46,265 nucleotides of DNA. Origin: Perkinsus marinus ATCC 50983. Its lineage: Eukaryota; Perkinsozoa; Perkinsida; Perkinsidae. The stretch spans positions 157,027 to 203,291 of the forward strand of contig NW_003202973.1 of assembly GCF_000006405.1 (NCBI RefSeq), read 5' to 3'. Position numbers and translations under genes: made by a program. Of the stretch, positions 11,161 through 22,156 are shown piece by piece. The stretch's first letter is position 1, and every line of letters starts with the position of its first letter. The notes beneath the pieces were generated by a model. That model was not told where the DNA came from, ran no database searches, and worked only from the letters and a program-made list of their open reading frames with translations.

Positions 11161-14100
11161 TCAAGTGCTACGAACATGTGTGAGGCATTGACGCTTTAAT
11201 CTCGCAATCTGAATCGGCAAGAGACCAGCCATCTGGATCGTCAACCGTATTGCTTCCTGGCTTTCCTCCGGTAGCTTCAATATCTGAACACACAGCCACT
11301 TCTCTTATCAAGAAGAGTGCTCGTTTAAACCATCGATTCACACTGTATGAGACAGGGGGAATCCATGGAGCCCACTTGTTGCTGATGATGACTAGCATAA
11401 GCCTTAACCCATTCATAGTGTGAAAGAGCAGCCAGTAGACTCCTTAGACGTTCAGATGCGTTGGGTGATGGATCCTTCGACAGCAACCTAAACAAAGTCA
11501 GTGACCCAAATTCTGTATTCAAAATTCAGCAATTCATAAATTCATACGAGTTCAGTCGATTTGCATCCCACCTCGCGGTCTGCTCTCTTGCTGATATCAC
11601 ATGTTGGACCACTGCATCATCCAAACGCTCCTTAGCATCTGTCAGAGCAGGATGTTGCGAAGTCTACAAGATCGACTCACTCTGGTGAGAGCCACTCACA
11701 GTGCCTTCTCGAGTGGCAGGCGGATAGAATGAGTCGATAAAGTGAGTGAAGTTCTTCACTGACTTCAGGATGTATCTCCTCACTTGGTCAGTGTCGAGGG
11801 CCTGACGAGGAACTCAACTACAGAAGTATGAATACTCCCCGAGAAGCATGCGTTCGCGCAACAAGTTCAGAGAGCAGTAGGGCAGGAGGCTAATTCACGC
11901 AGGGCCGGATCATCCGGCCCGGATAGCAAGCGGCGCAGACACAATATAACAAATTTTGTTTTGAGTCTTCGAGAATTGATGAGCGCAACTGCCAAGAGTC
12001 TTGGCCCAAGACCTACTCCGGAGGGAAACAGTTATTATAATATGCTAAGCCCGTGAATCACGGTACATAACACCAAAATGCATATCAGGTAGATACTTCC
12101 TAGACTCTCTAGCAGTGAGTCACTTCCAGTGAACCATTGCCATTGAGCCCTTGGAGATATCGACTACAGTGCTACTATTCCTTCATGCAGTAGAACTTGG
12201 ATCGCGAATAGGCATCGAGCAGAGCTTCTCTCTTCTGCCTTTCATGGCCAACCATTCATTAGCTACCTCAACCAGACCCTTCAGGTCTGGCGAAACGAGC
12301 TCGAGAAGCTGCGACCTGTTCGCACTTGATATAACGTTGCTCTGTAGGTGCTCGTTGTCCAGCCGATTTCGGCTTGTGGAGAGCTTGCGAGTCAAGACCG
12401 AAAAACTTCGTTCGGCCCCACTACTTGTAGCCCCACGAATCATGCTTGACATCATTTGACGTACCAGATTCGTGTCGTCTGACAGCCTGCACATCTAGAC
12501 TGAGTCCTTCTGCTCGAGCACACCCTTCCTGCACTTGAGATCGCGACATTTCAATACATAATCATAATACGTAATACATAAATCTAATACATAATCTCCT
12601 TTTCCTTCCTTTTCTTGATGCGTTGGGACGAAGGCATTCACCCAATCAAAGCGAGCTACAGGCTTCATCGTCTAACTCACCCGAGTTGCTTCCATGGTAT
12701 ACAAACTCGAAAACACAAGTGCGGTTACTCGACGAGCTAATGCGCCACTCGCGCAGCGCGAGTGGCGCAGCACGACCGATGAGTTTCGCATAACCTGCGC
12801 ACACTTGAAATCTCGCTAAACCCCGATTCTATTGGATGCTAAGTTGACGGGGCAGTAAGCGCTGACCAGAGGGCAGGGTGCAATCCGGTGCCAGAGAACC
12901 GGGGGCAGGGTGCGGATTGCTCCCCAATCGGCCTTAGCCAACAGGGCAGTTGTTGCCAACAACTGTTATCATCAGAATCAACCGTAACACTAGGAAGGGC
13001 TCGAATAACACGTTCGACTAGGATCTTCGAGACGGATCACCCACAGACTCGGCAGTGCAATGTAATCCTATGTAGATCATACGTGAAGACTTGACGCTGA
13101 GGTACTCCACATTTTGCCAGAATACTCATAAAATTAACCTCCATGACCAAGGCAAGCGCCATCGGCCATTCACAGAGTCCCACTCAATTTCTCATAGCGC
13201 TCATGAGGGCACCACTATCATAGAGGACGACAAGCAACCTTTCCCAGTTGGGTATCTTATCTACTGCAGTCGAACATCACTGGGGCGGTACTATTAGCAT
13301 GATAAAGTTTGCAGTTTATCAACGATCTTGGTTAGCAATACCAACCGCTTACTGGCTTGGAGGCTGCTGCAACTGCGCGATTCTCCTCATCCTTTTCAAG
13401 AAGGCCCTCAGCGAGTCGCCTGTAAATCTCAGCGATCTCAAAAGAAAGCTGGCGATCGAATTGGACATACACCATCGGGTTGATCTGAGGAGTTATGAGC
13501 CGTACAATGAAAACACCAGTAGACGTCACCTCTTTCAAGATAGGCTCTAGTAGCCTAACTCTTCGTTTAAGTAGAGCTTTCACTCTACCCTGATCGACCT
13601 CCCAGAACTCCAACGCCTCGTGTAGCCGAGCGAGCTCTTGAACAGTTTGTATCTGCGTGCAACAATATCACAGACTCGATCGGTCAACGCTATGGTCACA
13701 TGGTCACTGGCATATCCCTCCAACACGAAAACAGTGAGAGCCTGCTGGTCGAAGTACTGCCCAATTTTAAAGAGCTCTCGTGCTGTTGCATAGTCTTTAG
13801 CACAGAACGTTAGATGCCTACCACATACGTGATGACCAAGTTTCATCAAGAGCTTTCCTCACTTTTCATGATCCATAACCCCTTCGTGCGCCTCTAAGAA
13901 TGCCTTATTATGGACCTGCATGGCCTTCTCGATAGAGCTGTGGATACTCGGGAAGGATCTGACGGTGTTGGAGTAGGAATATATGTTCGCTTTCCTCAGC
14001 TGAGCTCAGAAGTTTCCCCACTAATTATAGGAGTTTTTTATACAAATTTGGGTAGAAGTGTACAAAAACCAATAAGAATTTCCTCAGAATTTTCTTATTG

Positions 14101-16255
14101 TCACCGACACATGATGAACATATTTTCCCACTCTGAAAAAATACGCAAAATGGTCACGAGAAAACACGATCTCAGAATGATGTTCCTCGAAATACGGAAA
14201 ATTCGGCCACACAGATTCGCTCTGAACAATGCTTCCCCTCGTGAACAACCATTCACTACGGTTACCTACATCGCCGTTTCGACAACAAGTCCCTCAGCCA
14301 ACCGAATAGTCAGCATCTTATCATCATCACCATTTTCCACAATACGTTCCGCAACAGCACTTCTCTCATCGAGGAGTAATGCGCCATCATTCACACTCCT
14401 GATGATTACGATATAGCTCCTTACCTTTACCATCACTTACACGGTCTCCGGAAACCCCTGCTGGGAGTCCCATTCGACAGCCCGGCTCGCCAGGTCATCA
14501 CCAAGACACTCCCAGTGCAGTCCAAGAACACCTTCAGTAACCTCATCGTTCTCTTTCACTTCAGCGTTACATCGCCACAACGCCAGCTGATCCCGACACA
14601 GAGTCACCAGCCTCTCAACAGGAATTCATATTCTACGCATTCGTCAGCATTCAGCTTGGCATGGAACTTGGATATCTCCAATCGTGTGCGGTAAAAGCGG
14701 CCTATATCCCGCCATATCTCAGCCAGGAACTCATCGCTTTTCACCTCGCCGAGCTTCTCAGGCCATTCAACCTACCAACATGGCGAAACTAGCCCCTCCC
14801 AGGGAAGTACAATTATACGATAGATCTTATGTGGGAAGTAGTAGATCATATATCAATGATTTCATCGACAGAAAAATTATAAGATGTTGTTGAAACCCCA
14901 CGGTGTTAAGTTCGCCAGATTCGTAGCTCCCAAGAGAAGTGTTATATATCCGAAATCCTAAGCTGAGCTCCGGAGTTTCCTCACTACATCATTTACATTT
15001 TAAAACCAATGAAAAAACCAACAAAAATTCCCCAGAAATTTCACACACAGAGTCTTCATTTTTCTCTTGTCGACGATGTGCAGATTTCCCCAAATCCCAT
15101 TTTCCCGCTCACACTGATGACTCGAGCAGCGTGCATCAAATACTCAGCCGTCCAGAACTCCCCACGGCCAATGTAGTAGTCCGCCAGACCGATAGCATTC
15201 CTAGCCCACTCTCGGTAGTTGAACTAGGGAGCATCACCTCAGTCACTCGACTACTGTGACCAACTCACTGGGGCATCTTTCTCCTCCTCTAAAGGATCCA
15301 CATTATGCTCCAGCTGCCTCGACAGGGTCATCGAGCATGCCCGTGATGCTGATGCTACCATCCCTAGTCCCCTGAATACCAAATCTGCCCGAATAATACC
15401 ATAAAAACACGACTTGACCCCATGAAGAACGCTACCATCAACCCTCCACAATCTCCCACCATACCCGTATGCTCTCGCCAGTCCATAGACCGTAAGAGTC
15501 TTCAACTTCTCCAAAGTAGCTGAATCACTGTTATCCCACTGAGCATCATCACCACGTTTCACCCCCACTGCAGTTACGTGACTGCAGTGAAGCGATCCAT
15601 CTATGCTTACCACTACGGCCTTCCTACATGTAAGCTGCTCTCACTAAGAAGTTCATCGCCTTTGTCCAGTCACCACGCTCTAGCCATATATTGCCCAGCT
15701 GCTGTAGGCAATCGACGATGGCGAAGATATACTTTTTCTCCTTTCCTAACTTTGCCACATTCGACACGCCTCTCTAAATCCATCACTACTCTGAGGAGCC
15801 AACAGCCCGAGCTTCAGAGCCCTCATGAATCTGATCTCTGCTCGCTGCACTTCTTCACACCAGTACAAGTTGCGCCCCATTGCCTGACTTTCCTCACCAT
15901 GCTTCCACTCAAGTTCATACACTCACCAGGTCTATAGCCATCAGATGCCACTCCACCTCCACACGGTCACTAGCAGCAATGAGCTCACGAGCAGCCTTAC
16001 TCGCTGCATCCAGCAGCTCTCGACCCTTGTAGTAATACTTGTACGGCTCCGTCTCACGGGACGGCGGCAACTTGATCAGCGTATCATATCTAGCTCCACC
16101 ACCACGCTAGTCCGACTTGAGAGACTCAAGCCCTACACATCCCACATGTTCTCCAACTTTCTATCAAAATCACTCGGGTCTTTGAGCTCCACACAGACAG
16201 CATCAGCCAATAATATATGAGGATCATCAGAGTCTGCCGATATAGTGACAGCCAT
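11161..16255 (-). CDS. KIFBP: KIF-binding protein homologue, 16 exons
   Basis: KIFBP binds kinesin motor domains and regulates microtubule transport. Exons: 16255-16139, 16106-15927, 15883-15628, 15581-15465, 15371-15269, 15223-15113, 14771-14441, 14398-14270, 13958-13829, 13794-13700, 13652-13530, 13484-13353, 11801-11700, 11663-11572, 11487-11376, 11283-11161; about 750 residues against 621 in human. Matches in order include EPYKYYYKGRELLDAASK, IVDCLQQLGNIWLERGDW, TLSRQLEHN (human TLKRQLEHN), REWARNAIGLADYYIGRGEF, ATARELFKIGQYF, LLEPILKE then NPMVYVQFDRQLSFEIA, and the C-terminal LPEESQEAIRLTIQMAGLLP. Three exons (15628-15883, 14441-14771, 13829-13958) are each one base short of keeping frame. 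One intron is 1,551 bp and holds a transposase remnant; two others hold the MITE-like repeat; most of the rest are 32-47 bp. Confidence 0.88.
11900..12500 (-). mobile_element. hAT transposase C-terminal remnant inside a KIFBP intron
   Basis: The minus-strand frame 12,183-12,494 has the hAT dimerisation signature: SSGAERSFSVLTRKLS followed by RNRLDNEHLQSNV and ANRSQ. A possible element end, CAGGGCCGGATC at 11,900, resembles hAT terminal repeats and contains a 19-base palindrome. I see no matching right end or 8-bp target duplication before the intron ends at 13,352, so it is a truncated fragment. It lies in the same strand as KIFBP, in its 1,551-bp intron (11,802-13,352). The rest of that intron (12,500-13,350) is AT-rich or unassigned and contains a 29-base GC-rich palindrome at 12,741-12,769. 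Confidence 0.75.
13973..14135 (-). mobile_element. Intronic MITE-like repeat, copy C
   Basis: Lies in the 311-bp KIFBP intron 13,959-14,269. Minus strand: GAGTGGGAAAATATGTTC at the start, GTGTCGGTGACAATAAG inside, CTGAGCTCAGCTGAGG and GCGAACATATATTC at the end, which is 17 bases from the splice acceptor. Confidence 0.8.
14941..15112 (-). mobile_element. Intronic MITE-like repeat, copy D, with its end forming the splice donor
   Basis: Lies in the 341-bp KIFBP intron 14,772-15,112. The intron's first bases, GTGAGCGGGAAAATGGG, align with the repeat's terminal GTGTGGGAAAATATG, so the element's own end appears to supply the GT donor. It ends with CGGAGCTCAGCTTAGG and a decayed terminal repeat near 14,945. 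Confidence 0.65.
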
Positions 16256-16399
16256 GGGAAGAGGGCAGCAATCACTGCGAGGAAAATGCATACCGCGATT
16301 CTGAAGCAAGCTCGATAGGCTTCCGTCAAATTGATATTATAATAATACTAAAAATGATAGCAATAGAGCAGTAAATTGGAGCAAAGTCCGCCTAATCAC

Positions 16400-17463
16400 T
16401 GTGCTGCTAACGCGCTGCCTTGCAAACCAGCAGCAGCAGAATCGTCTCGCTTGGTGAAGTCTTCCATCGCGGGGCACCCAAGAACGTCGATGGACGACAT
16501 GATGCCCTAAGTCGTAATACTCTAACGAGGCTGAGGAGAAGCTGCTACCGCTATCCACAGGCCAAGCATCTCTTTCCGTTCCTCATTCTGAGCCTTCTCG
16601 AGGTCAGCTCGGTGGGACAACACTTTCGTGGGGAACACTAGATCGTTGAGAATCTGACGCACAATCCGATAGAGAATCACCGGCACAACGATCACTCATT
16701 CGAGCAACGTAGTTATCGAGAGTATAATGAGACCGATGAGACTCTCCAAGAAAATTCGATCTCGATCAAAACTGCGGCCATCTGCAATAACACTACCATC
16801 AGCTTGTGCGTCGATGACCAGCTGAGATGCGTCCCTGACGACTTTAATACTAGTTGACAAACTGTCACTATATCCAACAGCAATCGAAGGCTCCATCGAA
16901 CGCGCGTATCGCCAATGGACACAAGCCCGTGTGATCGTGAATTCTCCACCAAGAGAAACCCCTCTCACCTTCCGCGCCCGAGCATCATGGACGAAATGAG
17001 ACTGAAGCACTTGGTGGAGCTCCCTGAACTCAGAGTACCGCCGCTGGATCACCCACTCCTCTCCATACGGACTATCATCGGCCGGACGGAACAACCTAAA
17101 AAACGTTGAAGTCAACTACCGACTTTTCACCAAGACTCACTTGAGAACAAAAAGAGTCTTCGGGTGGGCTACAGGCAGACAATCAACGTCGTAGTGGTAC
17201 AACACCACTTCGGCAGTCCTCTGACGGTTACTCTCCAGCTCTACCTCTGGGCCCTCCTCCACGGTCTCTGGGAGCACTCCCATACTTTGCGGTGCTGACA
17301 TGCCGAATAGACCATTCAAGGAGGTATCCCGAGGCAATGTCAGAGAGGTCAATGGGCCTGCCACAACACTGGTTCGGAAGGGATTGGATCCACTTGAAAT
17401 TACTCGGGGACATACGGTCGAAGGAATTCCTGCCAAGCATAGCGTTACCTCGCAGCGTCGCAT
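16400..17463 (-). CDS. PX-domain protein with sorting-nexin-like C-terminus
   Basis: Exon 1 (17,463-17,141) starts at an ATG (MRRCEVTLCLAG) and ends in phase 2. A 45-bp intron follows, and exon 2 (17,095-16,969) continues in frame. Together they give HPKTLFVLKLFRPADDS and EEWVIQRRYSEFRELHQVL, the RRYSEF core of a PX (phosphoinositide-binding) domain. Downstream pieces (16,550-16,730) read QILNDLVFPTKV and HRADLEKAQNEERKEM, which resemble the C-terminal nexin region of SNX13/14/25-like proteins. I could not fix the later splice sites or the stop, so the left boundary is approximate. Likely role: endosomal or ER membrane sorting. Confidence 0.6.
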
Positions 17464-17787
17464 AGTTGCTGACCTGAGAGGTGGAGGAGACAATCATTAC
17501 TGAGATAGTACATTCAATGACTAAGTAAAGCATTTGTCGATCAGCTCGAATCACATTAAGTTCTTCAATCGATTCACATTGTGCTGATCGACTTGATCGA
17601 TTTATTTCACGTGAACGGGAAGTGGAGTACGTAGGTGGTGCTGATGCGACTGACTGCTATTGGAGATCCGTGCAGGTATTGTACAATTAGCATGCAACAC
17701 TATATGTTCATCCTGCTAGATCCGAATACTCTAGAACTGACTCGATAAGACGGCCTCACCCGTCGTGGATCCCAACTGCCGCTGAAT

Positions 17788-18176
17788 CTACGTGGTGACA
17801 CTGGCGGTGACATAGGCCTGAGACAATCTATGAAACATTCAGCGGTCGGGACTCACCGTCCAGGCCCCAGAGCTTCAGCAGCACCGTTCCCCCACAGAGG
17901 ATCCAATAAATGGATCAGCTCCTCTCGAGGCACCTTAGCAAAGCGCTGCCAGGAGAACATAAAGCCATAAACTCACATTGAGGAAGTCCCATAGTAGCAA
18001 ACAGTGGCAGACAGCAGGATCCGTGAGAAGGCCTCGAAGGAAGTGTTCCAACTGCTCACGTCGCCTATAACAGTATGAATAGTCCCCTCCCTTATACCAC
18101 TGTATACCTACTGCTCAAGGAAGGCAGCCCTATTGACGCCTGGCATCCTCATCTTGGCTGGTAGACTGACCATCAA
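17788..18176 (-). CDS. C-terminal part of a PX-domain protein
   Basis: Exons on the minus strand give RREQLEHFLRGLLTDPAVCH (about 18,060-17,970), which fits the last helices of a PX domain (RR.LE.FL..LL..P). GTGAGT follows, and then an exon containing REELIHLLDPLWGNGAAEAL. GTGAGT at about 17,860 leads to a final short exon that ends at a TAG at 17,788. The upstream half of the PX domain is not visible; the DNA before it is a minisatellite. So the gene is either truncated or has its first exons beyond the array. Confidence 0.45.
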
Positions 18177-18257
18177 TCGGACTTGGAGGAAATCCCTGAT
18201 GCATCAAGACTGGGCTGGGGACGAGAAGCCTACACTTTCCGAAAAGTTAATTTACTA

Positions 18258-18768
18258 GCTCTTAGAAAGATCAATTCCGTGGGGCGGATATGCCACCATT
18301 TCAACATATGCCTCAGTAAGACTAATTTCGTGGGGCAGATATGCCACCATTTCAAGATATGCCTCAGTAAGATCAATTTCGTGGGGCGGATATGCCACCA
18401 TCAGGCAAGATATGCCTCAGTAAGATCAATTTCGTGGGGCGGATATGCCACCATCAGGCAAGATATGCCTCAGTAAGATCAATTTCGTGGGGCAGATATG
18501 CCACCATCAGGCAAGATATGCCTCAGTAAGATCAATTTCGTGGGGCAGATATGCCACCATCAGGCAAGATATGCCTCAGTAAGATCAATTTCGTGGGGCG
18601 GATATGCCACCATCAGGCAAGATATGCCTCAGTAAGATCAATTTCGTGGGGCGGATATGCCACCATCAGGCAAGATATGCCTCAGTAAGATCAATTTCGT
18701 GGGGCGGATATGCCACCATCAGGCAAGATATGCCTCAGTAACATTAATTTCGTGGCGGGCGGAAAATG
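18258..18768 (+). repeat. 53-bp minisatellite, about 9 copies
   Basis: A 53-base unit (GTAAGATCAATTTCGTGGGG ... AAGATATGCCTCA) repeats at a strict 53-base step: GCCTCAG occurs at 18,361, 18,414, 18,467, 18,520, 18,573, 18,626, 18,679 and 18,732. The first two units are diverged (51-53 bases). Each unit contains ATATGCC twice, so it may have grown from a half-unit. The unit is not a multiple of three and the frames across it are not genes. Near identity of the inner units implies recent expansion. Confidence 0.95.
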
Positions 18769-19017
18769 CATGCTCGAGCCGTGCAGGTTTTCAGGCAGTA
18801 AATTCTATCCCGCTGCCACACAATGAAGCCGATACCGCCGACTAGGTCGCACTCAGACGGCGTCACCATCCGCGTACCTCAACCGCAGTGCGAGCGTCTC
18901 AAACTCGCTGTAACGATGAGAAGAAAAGTAGACTATTTCGCTGGTAGGAATTTGCGTCGAAATGTCAAAGTAGATAATCGACGACGGTGGCATTTCTGAA
19001 AAGACCATCTGAGAATT

Positions 19018-19645
19018 CTATTCCCAGCTCAAACTACGGGCGACCGAGGCACCTCCAGTTGCTTGTTTCAGCTCGCTACGCGTTCGCCGCAATGAACTCC
19101 TTGGTCCACGCCCTGGAGGTACCGCCACATACCCCGTGACCTTGGTCACCACACCAAGGAAGGACGTCGATCCTTCCTCTACTCCTGGTAGAGATAATGG
19201 CCCTTGCAGGCCGTACGAATTGGACGTATCTATGACGGCTCTCGAGTACCCCAGCTTGACCAAGGAAGGTCATCACGAGTCACAGATGGGCCTGAGCCTT
19301 ACTCAATGGAGATCCACGAGCTTCTAACCGGTTAGATGACGACGCAGCCGAGCTGGCAAATCTTTGCTCGCCCCCAGTCGGGAGATCCAAGCTGACGCTG
19401 AATAAGCAAAGGCAATGACAGCACCCCATTAAAAGTGTATATTCCCCCATATGAACGAATTACGGTATGATACCTGCCTCGGCCACGCATAGACATCCTC
19501 GCCTTCTCCTCCATTCGTAGCTGACTAGCGCTCAAGGACATGAATGCACTCAACTGCTTACTCCCCTTCATAGGATTAAGACCAACCTGGGACAGCTCAA
19601 AACTGCAGAAAGGCATAAAGACCCTGCCCGATCGAATCATGGCAG
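19018..19645 (-). CDS. Unidentified multi-exon gene fragment
   Basis: A minus-strand exon from the ATG at about 19,640 reads MIRSGRVFMPFCSFELSQVG and continues with MEEKARMSMRGRGR before GTATCA. A later exon ends at 19,018 with KQATGGASVARSLSWE and a stop. Codon content looks coding in both, and the region between could be joined by an intron ending TTATTCAG at about 19,395. I could not find one consistent set of splice sites and do not recognise a domain. It may be more than one gene. Confidence 0.35.
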
Positions 19646-19845
19646 ATTATACCATCCCCGAGTGGGGATCACTACAGACTATTGCTGGTTCGACGCTCGC
19701 ACGTGCGAGTTTCAATAACACTTAGCAGCAGTTCACTACTATTCGTATTCATCTGTGATTGTTCAAGTTGCTACGAACTCGTTGCTGTTGACCATTAGTC
19801 AGTAATGCTATTCGACAGAATACCCAAAAGTGTCCCGAGCCACTC

Positions 19846-20460
19846 TCAACCTACGATATCGAGAAGCTCCGGTACCATGAACATCTGACTCGTGTACAGC
19901 GTCCGGAAATACCTAACAACAAACTTCAACTCATAAGCGGCTGAAGCGACCAACAACGTACTCCCTAAAGCCAACTTGACGGGTGAATGGGTTTGCCTCC
20001 ACCACCTCCCTTGGGGGGAAGCTGCCCATCTTCGCATGGAACTCAGGAAAACGATCGTGGTCGAATAGGACTCTGACGTTGACGTGAGCTGATGCTCCCT
20101 CAACTGCGGCACCCTCACCTCAGTCGATCATCCAACCACTTGAGAACCTTGAAACGGCGCTTGACAGTGATCTGAAAGGCTTCTCCTGCTTGAGGGTATA
20201 CTCGAGTGAATAACCTCGAACAAGGCTTACTATGACTATGCCCCCCTACCAACAAGAGAAACTTGCGAGTATTTCTCCAATGCGAGATTAAATCTACTTC
20301 GAAACCAACTTCAAAGTCTTACTTGTATTCAGTGAGGGCCTGTCCTGTTGGGCCTATCTTGGCCACCACTTGAACGTCCAACAATTTCAGGCAAGGACGG
20401 AATGCAGGCAGAGGAGCCGAAGGAGAGCCAATACTAGGCGGCGAGTATCCCCTAACACAG
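19846..20460 (-). CDS. PX-like domain at the C-terminus of a minus-strand gene
   Basis: Reading the minus strand, about 20,450-20,330 gives KLLDVQVVAKIGPTGQALTE and GTAAGA. About 20,190-20,130 gives FQITVKRRFKVLKWLDDRLR and GTGAGG. About 20,070-19,950 gives HDRFPEFHAKMGSFPPREVV and GFREYVVGRFSRL. The last exon reads YFRTLYTSQMFMVPELLDIV and stops at 19,846. Order and motifs (VKRRF, then a Pro-rich loop, then paired helices) fit a PX domain. Exact splice sites were not solved. It may be the 3' end of the gene whose earlier exons lie at 20,735-21,350. Confidence 0.45.
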
Positions 20461-20734
20461 CAATTACCACGGCTCTAGCCTTTCACAGTGCTTACGAGTC
20501 TATAGTGTGCTCTATCATCGCCTGGGAACCCGAAGACGGATACAGCTGACCAGCCTAAACAGTATTGATGTCCCCCATCGGCTGCCAAGTAGGGAAGTTC
20601 TCGACCATAACAACAAAGTAATTTTTGTGTCATTCACATGAACGACGCGACTCCCAGGAGTAGCGGCATGGCGGCCGAGCCAATATATCGCAGGTTTTGA
20701 TGCTCATGGAAACACTACTCGACTCTTTCACTGG

Positions 20735-21350
20735 TCTATTCCCCAACCGTCCCACTGCTGCTGTTGGTTTCCCGAGAAGCCCAACCCTAGTTCTGGGCTA
20801 CCTGCATAAGCCTCTGTATGTAAGGGAACAACGCCAAAGACAAGTCGCTGGGTATGGCCACACTCATCCACATTAACAACAACTGTGCTGCTGCCAATAG
20901 TATCGACATCACTACCGTCTCGTAGGGATACAGTAACAGGTACCTGCCTTCAACTCAGCAACTGGCTGCCCTCCGATACCACATTGGAGTCTTCTCGAGT
21001 GATGACACGAAGAGCCATACCACTCGGGCGGAGCTTGTAATACCCGTGAGGAACCAAAAGGACCGTAAACTCGACCAAGACTGAGGCAGGTACCTGTCCA
21101 CCAACACTGAAACTCCTTGAGTGACACCAACGGCCTCACCGGCGATATTCCATGTGTAGCAGTAGGAGAGCAAGAAGCCAACAGACAGAGTGAATGACAG
21201 GACTGAACTAAGACTACCACAAAGCTGACAAGGGTCTCGTACGTGAGCACAACGTAGCATGATCCATAGATCCTATCATAGAACACTACAGCGGCAGTAG
21301 CGATGCCAACATTAGCAACCGCCAAGGATGCACAACAGACCTGACACATG
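20735..21350 (-). CDS. Membrane-anchored or secreted protein exons, function unknown
   Basis: Minus-strand frames from 21,349 give hydrophobic stretches (CASLAVANVGIATAAVVF; SFTLSVGFLLSYCYTW) that look like membrane segments. Beta-rich soluble sequence follows: VPASVLVEFTVLLVPHGYYK, then VSLRDGSDVDTIGSSTVVVN and QRLVFGVVPLHTEAYAGSPE, ending at a stop at about 20,735. Frames change between these blocks, as expected for short introns, but I did not fix the splice sites. The gene may continue left into the PX-like exons. A possible first exon (MAVHEPCQE) sits at about 21,810-21,780. Confidence 0.4.
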
Positions 21351-21423
21351 GGAATAACCCGGTTTTAGAATTTACATCCTATTGGACAAGCAAACCCACA
21401 GCAATGAAATCAACTCTATGAAG

Positions 21424-21760
21424 CACTGTGGAACAGATATACACAACATGGTCAACTACATGTGTCGGTGACAATATGAAAATTCTGAGAAAATTTTGGG
21501 AAATTCTTATACACGAATTCATACACAAACTCCTATAATCAACGCGGACACTCCTGAGCTCAGCTGAGAACAGCAAACATATTTTCCAGTACTGCTATAA
21601 AAAGCTGCCGACCGCAATTAAAAACCAGTGTGGAAACATATGCACATGGTCAACCACATGTGCACAGGAAATTTGGGGAGATTTTTGTTGACTTCTGTAC
21701 ATTTCTATTCCCAATCCCAGCTGAAGAAAGCGAACATAAACTCCAACACTGTTAAACAGC
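21424..21760 (+). mobile_element. MITE-like repeat, copies E and F in tandem
   Basis: Two diverged copies of the family seen at A to D lie side by side on the plus strand: E at about 21,424-21,592 (CACTGTGGAACAGATATAC, GTCAACTACATGTGTCGGTG, CTGAGCTCAGCTGAG) and F at about 21,630-21,750 (CAGTGTGGAAACATATGCAC, GTCAACCACATGTGCACAGG). Here the orientation to the surrounding minus-strand exons is reversed compared with A to D. The flanks 21,760-22,150 hold no gene I can support. Confidence 0.65.
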
Positions 21761-22156
21761 CCTCATGCCCTCACCCTCTTGACAAGGTTCGTGAACGGCC
21801 ATCTCCTAGGTGGTAGAGATCGAGCGCAGGAATATAACTACAAACCAACTGCTTCGCTCCGCCGCCGCCTCCGCCCTGCTACCTCATGTATCCTCAGGGG
21901 CACCATGACTAGGAACATGTAATAAGGTATCATCAGCAATCCTAACTCCACTACACAGTCAGCCACCTGCCAGACTCAAGATCATCATAGACAGAGGACA
22001 CAACTCACATCGTCCTCCCCACATAGAGCCACTCCTACCCTACTACTCCCCAGTGAGGCCGCCGTTGACATTACTATCACTGGAGAACGATCTATAGGGG
22101 GGGCTCACAACGCGACAAGTAACAGTCGAAAAACAAGTCTATAGTGATGACGTCGA

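Noticed and set aside
13910-14416. 168-codon plus-strand frame
   Set aside because: Antisense of KIFBP exons 14270-14398 and 13829-13958 and of the MITE-like intron; Ser-rich content mirrors Glu/Asp-rich exons.
18258-18768. CRISPR-like array
   Set aside because: Units are contiguous with no unique spacers, and the host is a eukaryote; it is a tandem minisatellite.
18183-18845. Frames reading KINFVGRICHHQARYAS repeatedly
   Set aside because: They are translations of the 53-bp minisatellite, whose unit is not a multiple of three.
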